Below the pieces are notes generated by a model. It saw only the letters and a list, made by a program, of their open reading frames with translations, was not told the DNA's origin and did not search any database. 64,000 bases of DNA from Anaerolineales bacterium (GTDB lineage: Bacteria; Chloroflexota; Anaerolineae; Anaerolineales; E44-bin32). The translations under genes and the position numbers were made by a program. This document shows positions 8,852 to 17,676 of this stretch, in pieces; position 1 is the first letter of the stretch, and the number at the start of each line of letters is the position of its first letter. The stretch spans positions 1 through 64,000 of the forward strand of contig JAFGNH010000074.1 of the NCBI GenBank assembly GCA_016927115.1. The letters are read 5' to 3'.

Positions 8852-9737
8852 GCTTATCGAAAATTATCTGACGGAATTGAAACACGAGTTGAGCGGAAGC
8901 GATGCTGCGATCATCCAGGATGCCCTTGCTGATGCAGAAGAGCACCTGCGCAACGCGCTGGAATTTGCAGGTGGTACTGAAAAGGAACCTGATGAGGAGC
9001 TTATTCAGTCCATTATCAGTAAATATGGCTCACCCCAGGAAATTGCACAGGCATACCGCGAGATTGAGGCCTATACAAAACCCGTACTGGTCGAGAGGAG
9101 GATGGGAGAAAAGAAATCCTCCATTCAGCGGTTTGTGGGCGTGCTGGCTGATTCTCATGCATGGGGTGCACTGCTGTATCTTACCCTTTCAGGGATCACT
9201 GGGGTCCTGTATTTCACCTGGGCTGTTTCCGGTCTGGCAATCTCACTGGGAATGATGCTGTTGGTTATCGGGCTGCCTTTCACTGCACTGTTCCTGCTGT
9301 CCGTACGCTCGATTGCCCTCATGGAAGGCAGGATGGTGGAAGCGCTGTTAGGTGTGCGTATGCCGCGCCGGCCTGTGTTTACCAATCGGGAGGCTGGAAG
9401 GTGGGAACAGGTGAAGGTTATGATGCTGGAAAAACGGACCTGGCTGGCGGTGTTGTATATGATCCTGCAGGCTCCGCTGGGCATCCTGTACTTTGGACTG
9501 TTCTTTACCCTGATATCATCCGCTGTACTGTTTATTGCCAGCCCTGTTCTTGAACTCGTTATTACGGAGCCCATTATCCGCCTCGGACCGGATGTATTTT
9601 ACTATCTGCAGGGTTGGCAGATGGTGCTGCTGGTGGTGGCGGGTTTCCTGCTGCTGCTGGGTTCGATGCACCTGGCAAAACTGCTGGGGCGCTGGCATGG
9701 AGCGCTGGCACGAGGTCTCCTGGTTGGGACGTTGTAA
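8844..9737 (+). CDS. HAAS-domain membrane protein with C-terminal sensor-type region
   Basis: This 297-residue protein starts with a soluble HAAS-like helical domain (residues about 1-80: SELIENYLTELKHEL, then a DALADAEEHLRNALE stretch). About four to five membrane helices follow, in two hairpin-like pairs separated by a cytoplasmic loop with LLGVRMPRRPVFTN. The membrane part resembles the 'putative sensor' domain often fused to or placed beside regulators. ATG 8844 follows GAAGGAG at 6 nt and overlaps padR; the longer TTG start at 8838 lies on top of that ribosome site. It is probably the membrane partner or target of the PadR regulator. The output is unknown. Confidence 0.82.
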   Translation: MSELIENYLTELKHELSGSDAAIIQDALADAEEHLRNALEFAGGTEKEPDEELIQSIISKYGSPQEIAQAYREIEAYTKPVLVERRMGEKKSSIQRFVGVLADSHAWGALLYLTLSGITGVLYFTWAVSGLAISLGMMLLVIGLPFTALFLLSVRSIALMEGRMVEALLGVRMPRRPVFTNREAGRWEQVKVMMLEKRTWLAVLYMILQAPLGILYFGLFFTLISSAVLFIASPVLELVITEPIIRLGPDVFYYLQGWQMVLLVVAGFLLLLGSMHLAKLLGRWHGALARGLLVGTL

Positions 9738-9863
9738 TGGGCAACTGTGTGGATTTTAGTATGGTGTTTTCCGGGAAATGATGAATATAGACAGAAAAGT
9801 ATCTCATCTTCACCACAGTCGATGGCTGAGAAGTTCGCAGCGTTGTGTACAGAGGAAGAATAT

Positions 9864-9893
9864 GGGGCGACTCATGACTATATGAGTCGCCCC
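9864..9893. terminator. bidirectional hairpin between convergent genes
   Basis: GGGGCGACTCAT (9864-9875) and ATGAGTCGCCCC (9882-9893) form a perfect 12-bp stem with a 6-nt loop. It lies between the HAAS gene (plus) and the minus-strand gene ending at 9936. No U-tract is present on either side, but the position and strength suggest it ends both transcripts. Confidence 0.65.
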
Positions 9894-9935
9894 GTATGCT
9901 GGATGACGAATCCGCAGATTTCTGCAGTATTTTTC

Positions 9936-10331
9936 TCATGGCCAACGGAAAACCAGCAGCAGCACCAGGATCGCAAGGTTGATCGCGATTCCCACGAACC
10001 CTTTATCATTCAGCTTCTGCATATGACCATCCCAGAAAAGCAGGAAGATAAGAGAGGAAAAAATCGAGATGCCGAGAATGATCGGACGCCACCAATCCTG
10101 TTTGAAAACCAGCCCGACTCCTCCGAGAGTAAAACCAGCAGCCGAGGCAATTAGCAGCACAGAGGCGATTATACGTACAGGCTCATCTCCTATAGGCCTG
10201 GACAGGACCACAGACCCGTCCGGCCATACCATGCCAGGCTGCAACTCGAACAACCTTATGCTCTGGCCCATATAGAGCAGGTGTACAAGGCCGTGTAGTA
10301 CGAGGAATATGCCTAGTCCTATATGTATCAT
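9936..10331 (-). CDS. four-helix membrane protein, unknown function
   Basis: This 131-residue protein has four predicted membrane helices: an N-terminal one with GIFLVLHGLVHLLYMGQS, two in the middle around RIIASVLLIASAAGF and IILGISIFSSLIFLLFW, and a C-terminal one. The His-rich first helix (HGLVHLL) is its only distinctive feature. ATG 10331 is preferred because AGGAGTG precedes it by about 6 nt; the longer frame would start at TTG 10355 without such a site. It is the last gene of a minus-strand series after the MalT-like regulator. Function unknown. Confidence 0.65.
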   Translation of the reverse strand: MIHIGLGIFLVLHGLVHLLYMGQSIRLFELQPGMVWPDGSVVLSRPIGDEPVRIIASVLLIASAAGFTLGGVGLVFKQDWWRPIILGISIFSSLIFLLFWDGHMQKLNDKGFVGIAINLAILVLLLVFRWP

Positions 10332-10361
10332 TTCAATCACTCCTTGATATGCCAAAATTCG

Positions 10362-11105
10362 TTATTGTACGGTCAGACCTGAAAACCTTTTATCTGACTG
10401 AAGTACGCCTGCGGGTTTATAACCCCCTGTTGTTTCCATCCGTTCCAGTTCATGTCCGAATCCGGCGATGAATGCCAGGATGTTCAACAATGCGGAAGTA
10501 AAAACCAGGCTCATACTGGTATTCTGGATCTGTGCTGGATCAGTCAAGCCTGGCATCCAGCCAAAGATGGCCATTTCCAGCCCGACAACCATCATGGTTG
10601 TTGATAGAATCAGAATGGGCAGCCACAGTCTGGAAAGGACAGGCCAGGCTCGGCGTGGAAGGACTTTTCTCCACCATACCAGGCGTTTATCCATCCGGGT
10701 GGCAAAAGCCCATGCGGGGATGAAGAACGCCAGCTGTCCGATCCCGCCTCCGAACAGGAACAGCAGGATGAAAAGTATCAGGAAGACGGTGGTTCCTTTT
10801 GGCCGCTGCAGGAACCAGATCGACCAGATTATTACGGCAGCACCCAGGAGCATGGCCAGGATGCCGCTGATCATAAAGTTGGGGATGATCGTAAAAGCTT
10901 CTTCTGTCCCTTCCACCCAGAAACGCTGTTCCGGACCAATTGCCTGAATGACCAGACCTGGTGTCCGTTTGTTTCCCTGAAGGAACTCAAACAGGCCGTG
11001 ATCTATACCTGCGATGCCGAAAAGAACTCCTATCGTGCCAGCAATCACACGTGTTGCACTGCGGGGCCTGTCCTGATTCTGATCCGTTTGATTATTTCGT
11101 TCCAT
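10362..11105 (-). CDS. polytopic membrane protein, unknown function
   Basis: This 247-residue protein has about five to six hydrophobic segments after a polar N-terminus rich in Asn, Gln and Asp. The first segment contains GTIGVLFGIAGIDHGLFEFLQG; a loop with ATRMDKRLVWWRKVLPRR separates the third and fourth. No enzyme motif is visible. The start has a very strong ribosome site, AAAGGAGGAAATC, directly before the ATG. It begins 16 nt after the stop of the small conserved gene at 11122-11352, so the two are surely on one transcript, probably together with the MalT-like regulator upstream. Confidence 0.75.
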   Translation of the reverse strand: MERNNQTDQNQDRPRSATRVIAGTIGVLFGIAGIDHGLFEFLQGNKRTPGLVIQAIGPEQRFWVEGTEEAFTIIPNFMISGILAMLLGAAVIIWSIWFLQRPKGTTVFLILFILLFLFGGGIGQLAFFIPAWAFATRMDKRLVWWRKVLPRRAWPVLSRLWLPILILSTTMMVVGLEMAIFGWMPGLTDPAQIQNTSMSLVFTSALLNILAFIAGFGHELERMETTGGYKPAGVLQSDKRFSGLTVQ

Positions 11106-11121
11106 GATTTCCTCCTTTGGA

Positions 11122-11352
11122 TTATTCGATTCCTGAAGTTCCTGCTTTCTGGGTTATGGATAGAAGCAGGAAACCCTGGCCGTGCAAGAACCGGATCAGG
11201 CCTATGAGGCCTGCCTGGTCGGTTCTTGTAACCAATTGCGTTTTATTTTCTCCAGCCTGAACGACTCTCATACATGATGGACTGCTGGTATTAAGGAGTT
11301 GTTCCTCCACAGTACCCTTTACCATGATGTAGTATGACCGTTCTTGATGCAT
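11122..11352 (-). CDS. small conserved protein, paralogue of the 7992-8231 product
   Basis: This 76-residue product starts with Y-Y-I-M-V-K-G-T-V and ends in T-D-Q-A-G-L-I-G-L-I-R-F-L-H-G-Q-G-F-L-L-L-S-I. The end aligns without gaps to D-Q-A-A-A-Y-G-L-I-A-K-L-R-D-L-G-V-K-L-V-S-V in the protein at 7992. The central WADWLEGF part is not conserved. Start choice is uncertain: ATG 11352 follows GGAGGA at 11 nt, whereas ATG 11385 has only AAGG. It lies 112 nt after the MalT-like regulator and 16 nt before a membrane-protein gene. No function is known. Confidence 0.65.
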   Translation of the reverse strand: MHQERSYYIMVKGTVEEQLLNTSSPSCMRVVQAGENKTQLVTRTDQAGLIGLIRFLHGQGFLLLSITQKAGTSGIE

Positions 11353-11464
11353 GGCAGACAGCTTCCTCCAAAGACCACTGTTCATATCTTGCCTTAAAGA
11401 AACACAGGCCTAACCACATGAACATGTAGTTAACTGCAGAAAAAAGATGTGGTTCTGGTGGGGG

Positions 11465-14221
11465 TTAATTAAGAGAAAGGGAGCGTACTTTATCGACGGC
11501 CTGTGTGCGATTATTGACACCAAGCTTGCCGTATGCGCTTTTTACGTGGTAACGGACGGTATTCAGGGAGATATAGAGCTTTTCGGCGATTTCCTTATAT
11601 TTCAAACCTTCAGCCATACATGCCATGACTGCCAATTCCCTCTCTGTAAGGGGCTCGATCAAATCGTTCGGAGAGTCTGGAATAGAACTGGCGGCTGATT
11701 TGTCAGGTATGGTTGAGCTGCCGGATAGAGATGCTGCATGCAGAATTTGACCGGTATACTCTTCCAGCTCCCGTGGTATCTCTTTGTGTTCAGCAATTTC
11801 TGTGAGAACCTTCTTTGTGGATGGCGGGAGGGTTGAGAAGGGCGCCAGAATGGACTCAGGCATTCCGAGATACAGTGCATCTGTCAGGTCTTTTACACCT
11901 GCGGTTCTATTTTTCTCGATGAAGGAGAGTTCCGAGCGCAGCAGCAGGGTTTCGATTGTGATCAGAGCCAGGTTTTGCTTTCTGGCCTTCTTGAGGAGGC
12001 TGTTTGTGTGTTTCCGAATTGATTGCCTGGGAGTTTGTCCCGGATGAAGGAGAGCTTCCTTAAGGGCAAAGCGCAATGCCGAGGCATGCAGTAAACCAGT
12101 GGAGTAATTGATTTCTAACGGCAGAGGAAGGAACTGCTCCTGTTCTTCCTTGAAGAAACCTGCCTTCTGCAGAACCATTCTTGCGGTATCAAGGTTTCCC
12201 TGGGCGAGGTATACCTGGATCTGCTGGGCGGTTGTTTCCTCTCTCGTGCTCGTTGAAGTATCTGATTGAAGGCCGTCGACAGCCCCGCGGATTTCAACGG
12301 CAGCATTCGCCAGATCACCTTCCAGCAATAAAAGACGGGAAAGGAGAACTCTGCAGAGGATTTTTCCTGTCCGATAGTCCCCCAGCGTGCTGAGACGTAA
12401 GGCTCGCAGGATATATTTCCGTGCGGCGGGGAAAGAACATCGCTGAACATAGATCTCTCCGGGGACACCAAAAACCACGCCGCTTACCGGGGGAAGGGAG
12501 TGTGATTGATCCATTTTTGCACACGCGGGTTCTGTCAGTTCAAGCGCAAGAGTAAGCTTTCCCTGTTCGAAAGCAAGCACGGCAAGTGCAGCCAGGCTGA
12601 ACAATTCGGCGACAAGGCTGTCGGATGCCTTACCCAATTCATATGCTTTCTGATACATTTCAAATGCAGACACAGTCTCATTTTGCTGCTGGAGGATACT
12701 TGCATAGGTGTAATAACCGAGGCTTCTCACCCGGGTATTTTCTTCAGGAACAAGTTCCAGGGCGCGGCGGATGTTTTTTACCGCCTGGCTGGTTTTGCCC
12801 TGCATCATTTTGATTAGAGCCTGAATGACCTCCCACTCGGAGAATTGAGAAGAGGTTTTTCCGCGATCCGGTTCAGGAAGTTTATCGAGGGCTGTTTTTA
12901 CCAAATCGCTGCAGGTAATTACTTCATTGAAGGAACCGCGCAGCAGATGCATCCAGGCCAGGGCAAGATTTGTGCTGATACTGCTGCTATTCCAGTGCTC
13001 CGGCAGGGAGGTTATCCAGTTGTAAACAGTTCCAGCATACCCCTGCATAATCATATCCATGGCGTGTTTATCAAGAAGTTCGGCGACAAGCGAATACTCT
13101 CCGGCATTCAACGCATGCTTTATTGCTTCACCGGGTATGTTTTTCTTGAGGAACCATCTGCAGGCGCGCCGATGCAGGTCGTTTGTGTCTTGATCCTTCG
13201 CATTAGTCTGCAGATCTCGAAGCAGGTCAGTGAAAAGGTTGTGGTATCTATACCACTGGTGCTCATTATCGAGTGGTATCAGGAATAAATTGGCGGTGTG
13301 CAGTGTTTCCAGCATCTTGCGGCCGTCTGTCCTCCCTGTCACCGCATTGCACAAGTTGGCATTCAGGGTATCCAGGATGGAAGTCTGGAGTAGAAAACCG
13401 CGAACTTCATCGGATTGCTGGTCAAGAACCTGCTCAGTGAGATAACTCAGGATAAAACGATGGCTGCCGTGCAAGGAGGATATGGAGCGGGAAGGATTAT
13501 CCTGCCCGCGCAGGAGCAGCCCGGCCAATTGGAGTCCTGCTATCCAGCCTTCGGTTCTTTCTTCAAGCTCTGCCAGGTCTGTATGGGAGAGAGTCAAATT
13601 CATTGCCTGCTTCATAAACGCTTCGGTCTCTGATGGTGAAAATCGCAAATCTCTGGCTCTTATTTCTGTCAGGAGGTTGTTTGCCCGAAGCCTGGCAAGA
13701 GGGAGCGGAGGGTCCTCGCGGGAAAGAATAACAAGGTGCAGTGAGGAGGGCAGGTCTTGGATCAGTTTTTCCATCACCCGGAGGATGAATGTATCCTGAA
13801 TGACATGAAAGTCATCAAGGACCAGAATGGCTCTTCCTGAAAGTGCTTGCAGATCGTTCAGAAGGGAAACCGAGATGGTTTCTGCTGCAGGGAGAAGGCC
13901 GGCATGAAGAATTCCGGCCAGGTCAAGGTTCAGATCAGGGTATATCTGCTGCAGTGCAGCGAGGAAATAGGTAAAAAAGCCTGCCGGATCATTGTTTGAA
14001 TAATCCAGGGATAACCATGCTGTTTTTGCATTTTTGAGAGAGTGTATCCACTCGCTGGTGCATGAAGTTTTTCCAAATCCGGCTGGTGCAGAAACAAGGG
14101 TGATTTTTCGTTTCCAATTCAGCCCTTCCTGCATACGTTCCAGCAGGTGAGGGCGAGGTATGTATCGGGCCGGGACCTCGGGCTTGTGCAGCCTGGCGGT
14201 CAGAAGGGTTGATTTGGGCAT
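11465..14221 (-). CDS. MalT-like LuxR-family ATP-dependent transcriptional regulator
   Basis: This 918-residue STAND-class activator is intact. The N-terminus (LLTARLHKPEVPARYIPRP) leads into the NTPase with Walker A APAGFGKTS near residue 45 and Walker B ILVLDDFHVI near 133. A winged-helix segment and about 400 residues of TPR-like helices follow. The last ~65 residues are a LuxR-type helix-turn-helix (LTERELAVMACMAEGLKYKEI, then NTVRYHVKSAYGKLGVNNRTQAV). MalT relatives bind ATP and an inducer, oligomerise and activate target promoters. The ATG follows AGGGGAA at 5 nt. Genes downstream on the same strand (small protein, two membrane proteins) may be its operon or targets. Inducer unknown. 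Confidence 0.92.
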   Translation of the reverse strand: MPKSTLLTARLHKPEVPARYIPRPHLLERMQEGLNWKRKITLVSAPAGFGKTSCTSEWIHSLKNAKTAWLSLDYSNNDPAGFFTYFLAALQQIYPDLNLDLAGILHAGLLPAAETISVSLLNDLQALSGRAILVLDDFHVIQDTFILRVMEKLIQDLPSSLHLVILSREDPPLPLARLRANNLLTEIRARDLRFSPSETEAFMKQAMNLTLSHTDLAELEERTEGWIAGLQLAGLLLRGQDNPSRSISSLHGSHRFILSYLTEQVLDQQSDEVRGFLLQTSILDTLNANLCNAVTGRTDGRKMLETLHTANLFLIPLDNEHQWYRYHNLFTDLLRDLQTNAKDQDTNDLHRRACRWFLKKNIPGEAIKHALNAGEYSLVAELLDKHAMDMIMQGYAGTVYNWITSLPEHWNSSSISTNLALAWMHLLRGSFNEVITCSDLVKTALDKLPEPDRGKTSSQFSEWEVIQALIKMMQGKTSQAVKNIRRALELVPEENTRVRSLGYYTYASILQQQNETVSAFEMYQKAYELGKASDSLVAELFSLAALAVLAFEQGKLTLALELTEPACAKMDQSHSLPPVSGVVFGVPGEIYVQRCSFPAARKYILRALRLSTLGDYRTGKILCRVLLSRLLLLEGDLANAAVEIRGAVDGLQSDTSTSTREETTAQQIQVYLAQGNLDTARMVLQKAGFFKEEQEQFLPLPLEINYSTGLLHASALRFALKEALLHPGQTPRQSIRKHTNSLLKKARKQNLALITIETLLLRSELSFIEKNRTAGVKDLTDALYLGMPESILAPFSTLPPSTKKVLTEIAEHKEIPRELEEYTGQILHAASLSGSSTIPDKSAASSIPDSPNDLIEPLTERELAVMACMAEGLKYKEIAEKLYISLNTVRYHVKSAYGKLGVNNRTQAVDKVRSLSLN

Positions 14222-14365
14222 CGGTTTCCCCTGGAATATCAGTTCTGCAGTGAATGAATATGGTATGTATGGTCGTTTTCAACGCTTGTAGAGTTGTTCT
14301 TCATTATACAGGTAAATAAAGTGCTCTCCGGATTATTGTGGAAATCAGAAAGGTGAAGCAAAAAT

Positions 14366-14393
14366 CCAGCCTGCCAATAATTTGGCAGGCTGG
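14366..14393 (-). terminator. rho-independent terminator of the sugar ABC operon
   Basis: CCAGCCTGCCAA (14366-14377) and TTGGCAGGCTGG (14382-14393) form a perfect 12-bp stem with a 4-nt loop. Read on the minus strand the stem is followed by ATTTTTGC, a short U-tract. It lies 30 nt after the stop of the last permease gene. Confidence 0.88.
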
Positions 14394-14422
14394 GTGTAGT
14401 CGGATCATATTCTGTTCAGGTA

Positions 14423-15271
14423 CTATTTCAATCCGGAGTGGAGGAAACTCTGGATGAATTTCCTCTGGAAAATCAGGAAGGTGATGAACAGCGGCGCAAT
14501 CACCATCAGCGTGGCAGCGGTAAGCAGCGACCACTGTGCCCCGATCTCACCCAGCTGGGTAAACCGCACCAGACCAGCTGTAAGGGGACGGCTCTTGTCG
14601 CTGTTGGTGATGACCATTGGCCAGAGAAATTCGTTCCAGTGCCAGGTGGCCGAAGAAAGGCCGAAAGCGACCAGGGATGGGACGGATGGAGGTAGATAGA
14701 CATGCAGGATGAGCTGCCACCAACTGCAGCCATCGATAATCCCTGCGTCCACAAGGTCTCGCGGTACTTCTTTGAACGCCTGGCGCATCAGGAACGTGCC
14801 GAAAGCGGAACCAAAATACGGAATAGCGATTGCAAGCCGGGTATCAAAAATCCCCATTTCCCGGATGGTGGAAAAGTTAGGTGCCAGCAGGGCAGAGGTT
14901 GGGATCATCATCTGGAGCAGGACAAAGAAAAATATCCAGCGTTTTCCAAAAAACTCGTAATTAGCAAAGGCAAAACCAGCCAGAACGATGGTCACAAGCT
15001 GGACGGCCAGAATGGCTACAACAACCAGGATCGTATTGAGATAATACTGGCCGAAAGGAGCCAGCGACCAGGCTCTCTGGTAATTTTCCAGAGTGACACT
15101 TGTACTGAACCAGACATCTCCCCGGCTCATGGGGTCATTGCCCGGCCGGAAGGAGGCGACCATGGCCCATAAAACGGGTACAGACCACAATACAGCCAGT
15201 GCTGTGGAAGACAGGTTCAGGATCCAGTGGGTTACGCGGGAGAGCAGGCTGGTGCGGGAAGAGGTGGTCAT
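14423..15271 (-). CDS. sugar ABC transporter permease, MalG type
   Basis: This 282-residue inner-membrane subunit has six predicted helices. It carries the EAA-type cytoplasmic loop VPRDLVDAGIIDGCSWWQLI, which docks on the ATPase. Its size, the N-terminal SVPVLWAMVASFRPG segment and position after a MalF-type gene fit the MalG/UgpE group of CUT1 sugar importers. It starts 1 nt after the stop of the upstream permease, so translation is coupled. No ATPase gene is in this operon, so a shared MsmX/MalK-like ATPase elsewhere must energise it. The sugar is not readable. Confidence 0.93.
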   Translation of the reverse strand: MTTSSRTSLLSRVTHWILNLSSTALAVLWSVPVLWAMVASFRPGNDPMSRGDVWFSTSVTLENYQRAWSLAPFGQYYLNTILVVVAILAVQLVTIVLAGFAFANYEFFGKRWIFFFVLLQMMIPTSALLAPNFSTIREMGIFDTRLAIAIPYFGSAFGTFLMRQAFKEVPRDLVDAGIIDGCSWWQLILHVYLPPSVPSLVAFGLSSATWHWNEFLWPMVITNSDKSRPLTAGLVRFTQLGEIGAQWSLLTAATLMVIAPLFITFLIFQRKFIQSFLHSGLK

Positions 15272-15272
15272 C

Positions 15273-16166
15273 TCAGGCCTCCTTTCTCTCGGATGTTACA
15301 AAATTGGTTGCGGTAAATACCAGCAGCACAAGGATCAGAATGACTGTAATAGCGGATGCTTTACCCACATCCTGGTACTCGAATCTCTGCTGCCAGAGTT
15401 CAAACAGGAGGACAGTGCTGGTGCGGCTGGGGCCTCCGGTTGTGAGTACAAAGATATGGTCCACTGTCCGGAAGGCATCGATAAACGCTACAATAGTGAT
15501 AAAGAGTGTTGTCCGGCGCAGCAGCGGAAAGGTGATTTTCCAGAGTGTCTGCCAGCTGCTGGCGCCGTCGAGGGCTGCGGCCTCAAACACTTCGGTCGGC
15601 AGATTTTGCAGGCCTGCCAGGTAGAAAATCATGTAGTAGCCGGAGTTTTTCCAGATTGCCACAATGATAACGGATATAAGCGCCAGGTTTGGATTCCCTG
15701 TCCAGTTTTCCGGCCCGCTGTATCCCAGCAGGCGCAGGCCGGTATTGAACAAGCCATAATCCGGCGTAAAGAAGAAAAGCCAGATCGTCGCTGCACTGAC
15801 CATCGGTAGAACCATCGGATGGAAAAAGGCCAGGCGCAGGAAACCCACGCCGCGGATTTTCCGGTTGACCAGCAGCGCGAACAGGAAACCCAGGAGAATA
15901 CTGATCGGCACAGTGCCGATAATGTAAACAAGCGTGTTTTTAATCACCTGGATGAAATAGGGATCGCTGAACAGCTTGATGTAGTTTTCCAGACCGGCAA
16001 AGGTGGGCTCGCGCAGTCGGGCGATATTCAACCGCTGCAGGAAGAAGCTCTGGTAGATAGAGAGCAGCACTGGCCAGGCGGTGAACAGGGCAACAAAAAA
16101 AGCTGTTGGGAAAATCAGGATGTACGGCAGCGGGTTTCGTTTTCCGGGAGAGACTTGTGAACTCAA
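15273..16166 (-). CDS. sugar ABC transporter permease, MalF/UgpA type
   Basis: This 297-residue protein has six helices and lacks the long extra N-terminal part of E. coli MalF, as usual for Gram-positive and Chloroflexota CUT1 permeases. The EAA loop reads LPTEVFEAAALDGASSWQTL. It pairs with the MalG-type subunit to form the membrane pore. AAGGAGCTGATCTTGAG precedes the ATG. It lies 79 nt after the binding-protein gene; that gap holds a hairpin with a U-tract (16188-16218), which would lower permease expression relative to the binding protein. Confidence 0.93.
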   Translation of the reverse strand: MSSQVSPGKRNPLPYILIFPTAFFVALFTAWPVLLSIYQSFFLQRLNIARLREPTFAGLENYIKLFSDPYFIQVIKNTLVYIIGTVPISILLGFLFALLVNRKIRGVGFLRLAFFHPMVLPMVSAATIWLFFFTPDYGLFNTGLRLLGYSGPENWTGNPNLALISVIIVAIWKNSGYYMIFYLAGLQNLPTEVFEAAALDGASSWQTLWKITFPLLRRTTLFITIVAFIDAFRTVDHIFVLTTGGPSRTSTVLLFELWQQRFEYQDVGKASAITVILILVLLVFTATNFVTSERKEA

Positions 16167-16187
16167 GATCAGCTCCTTATAAAAAGA

Positions 16188-16218
16188 GGGGTGAACACGG
16201 GCATATCATGCTCACCCC
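16188..16218 (-). terminator. attenuating hairpin between binding protein and permeases
   Basis: Arms 16188-16194 (GGGGTGA) and 16212-16218 (TCACCCC) pair over 7 bp; a smaller GCAT-ATGC dyad lies in the loop. On the minus strand it is followed by TCTTTTTAT. Position directly after the binding-protein stop fits partial termination that keeps binding protein in excess over permeases. Confidence 0.7.
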
Positions 16219-16245
16219 ATTATAGATCAGGTTATATCTGTTGCT

Positions 16246-17643
16246 CTACGGGCAGAAATCTGCCAGGGCGGCATCAGCTTCGGCCTGGGCAGCAGCCATT
16301 GCATCTGCTGCTGTCATCTCACCGTTGATTGCGCGCTGGATGTAGTCGTGGAAGATACCGCGTACCTGGCCGAGATTCTGGGTGGCCAGCTCTGCGCCTG
16401 CAAACTCCAGGGCGTCGCGAGTGTCCAGAGCCTGGGGTACTTCCGCCAGATAAGCCATCATGGCTTCGGTGTCATAGGCGCTGTAGCGATTTGCGATGTA
16501 GCCGGTGTTGATGCTGTAGTCAGCAACATAATCGGGCCGGGTGATGAATTCGATGAACTTCCAGGCAGCTTCCTGCTTTTCAGCAGGAGCGCCCTTCAGG
16601 ATGTAGAAGTTGCCGCCACCCGGGACGCTGGCGTATGTGCCTTCTTCTCGGCCGGGATACGCCATCACACCGAGCTCGAAGTCTGACTGATCGAGCAGGC
16701 TGGTGAGGCTGCCCGAGGAGTGGGCGATCATGGCGGTGGCGCCGCTGGCAAGATCGGTCGTGTCGGTTGCCCAGCTGGCCTGAACACCGGCCGGCATGGC
16801 GCCGTATACAGCAGAGAGGTCAATGTAGAACTGGACAGCATCGATTACTGCCGGATCGTCGTACACAACCGTGCAGTCATCCTCGAGGATATTCTGCCCT
16901 GCGCCGATGGCCAGCGGCTGGAAGAGCCAGTATGGCCAGTCGGATGAGAAGTGCAGGCCCCAATTGGTTGTATCACCTTCTGTGACGGTGAGTGCCTTTG
17001 CGGCATCCGCCCAGGCCTGCCAGCTGTTAGGCGGCTCTATTCCAGCTTCGGCAAACATATCTGCGTTGTAATACAGCACTACAGCGCTGCGCTGGAAGGG
17101 GATGCTCCATAGTTGGTCATCATAGGTTGAATTAGCCAGGAAGGCGGGCAGGAAGTCATCGATGTATGCCTGGCCATCGTCCATGTCGTCGATGAAGCCG
17201 TCGAGAGGGGCGATGTAATCGGCGTTGATCAGGTCATACAGGGCTGTTGCCAGCAGCACTGCTACCGCTGGCGGTTCGCCGCCGCCATCGATGGTGGTCT
17301 GAATGGCAGTCTGTACATCAGCATAACCGCCGGAAAACACCGGCTCAACGGTGATGTAAGGGTATTCTGCCTGGAAATCCTCGATGTAACCGTTCAGGAT
17401 TGCGGCAATCGGGGCGTCCACGGCAACCGGGTAAAACACCTGAATTGTGACAGGCTCCATGGCGGGTTCAGCCGGTGCTTCCTCTTCAGCAACTTCCTCC
17501 TCCGGAGCTGCTTCTTCGGCCGGAGCGGCTTCTTCCACCGGCGCTGCTTCCTCCGGCTCGGCAGTCGCTGCGGGTCCGCAGGCAGCCACCAGTACCAGGA
17601 GTACAGCCATCATTAGCAGTACAATACTTTTCGGGCGATACAT
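16246..17643 (-). CDS. sugar-binding lipoprotein of an ABC importer (SBP family 1)
   Basis: This 465-residue protein captures the sugar outside the membrane. It has a basic N-terminus, a hydrophobic signal and lipobox V-A-A-C near residue 22. A Glu/Pro/Ala-rich linker (repeated EEAAP units, residues about 30-60) follows, then a MalE-like two-lobed domain starting at VTIQVFYP. The C-terminal EFITRPDYVADYSINTGYI stretch is typical of the family. It heads the transport genes, 33 nt after the GntR gene. The lipoprotein linker type is common in Chloroflexota. The ligand is not known; an Asp/Tyr/Trp-rich cleft fits a neutral oligosaccharide. Confidence 0.93.
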   Translation of the reverse strand: MYRPKSIVLLMMAVLLVLVAACGPAATAEPEEAAPVEEAAPAEEAAPEEEVAEEEAPAEPAMEPVTIQVFYPVAVDAPIAAILNGYIEDFQAEYPYITVEPVFSGGYADVQTAIQTTIDGGGEPPAVAVLLATALYDLINADYIAPLDGFIDDMDDGQAYIDDFLPAFLANSTYDDQLWSIPFQRSAVVLYYNADMFAEAGIEPPNSWQAWADAAKALTVTEGDTTNWGLHFSSDWPYWLFQPLAIGAGQNILEDDCTVVYDDPAVIDAVQFYIDLSAVYGAMPAGVQASWATDTTDLASGATAMIAHSSGSLTSLLDQSDFELGVMAYPGREEGTYASVPGGGNFYILKGAPAEKQEAAWKFIEFITRPDYVADYSINTGYIANRYSAYDTEAMMAYLAEVPQALDTRDALEFAGAELATQNLGQVRGIFHDYIQRAINGEMTAADAMAAAQAEADAALADFCP

Positions 17644-17676
17644 GAATCTTTCTCCTTTCCATTGGGTGTTTGGATT

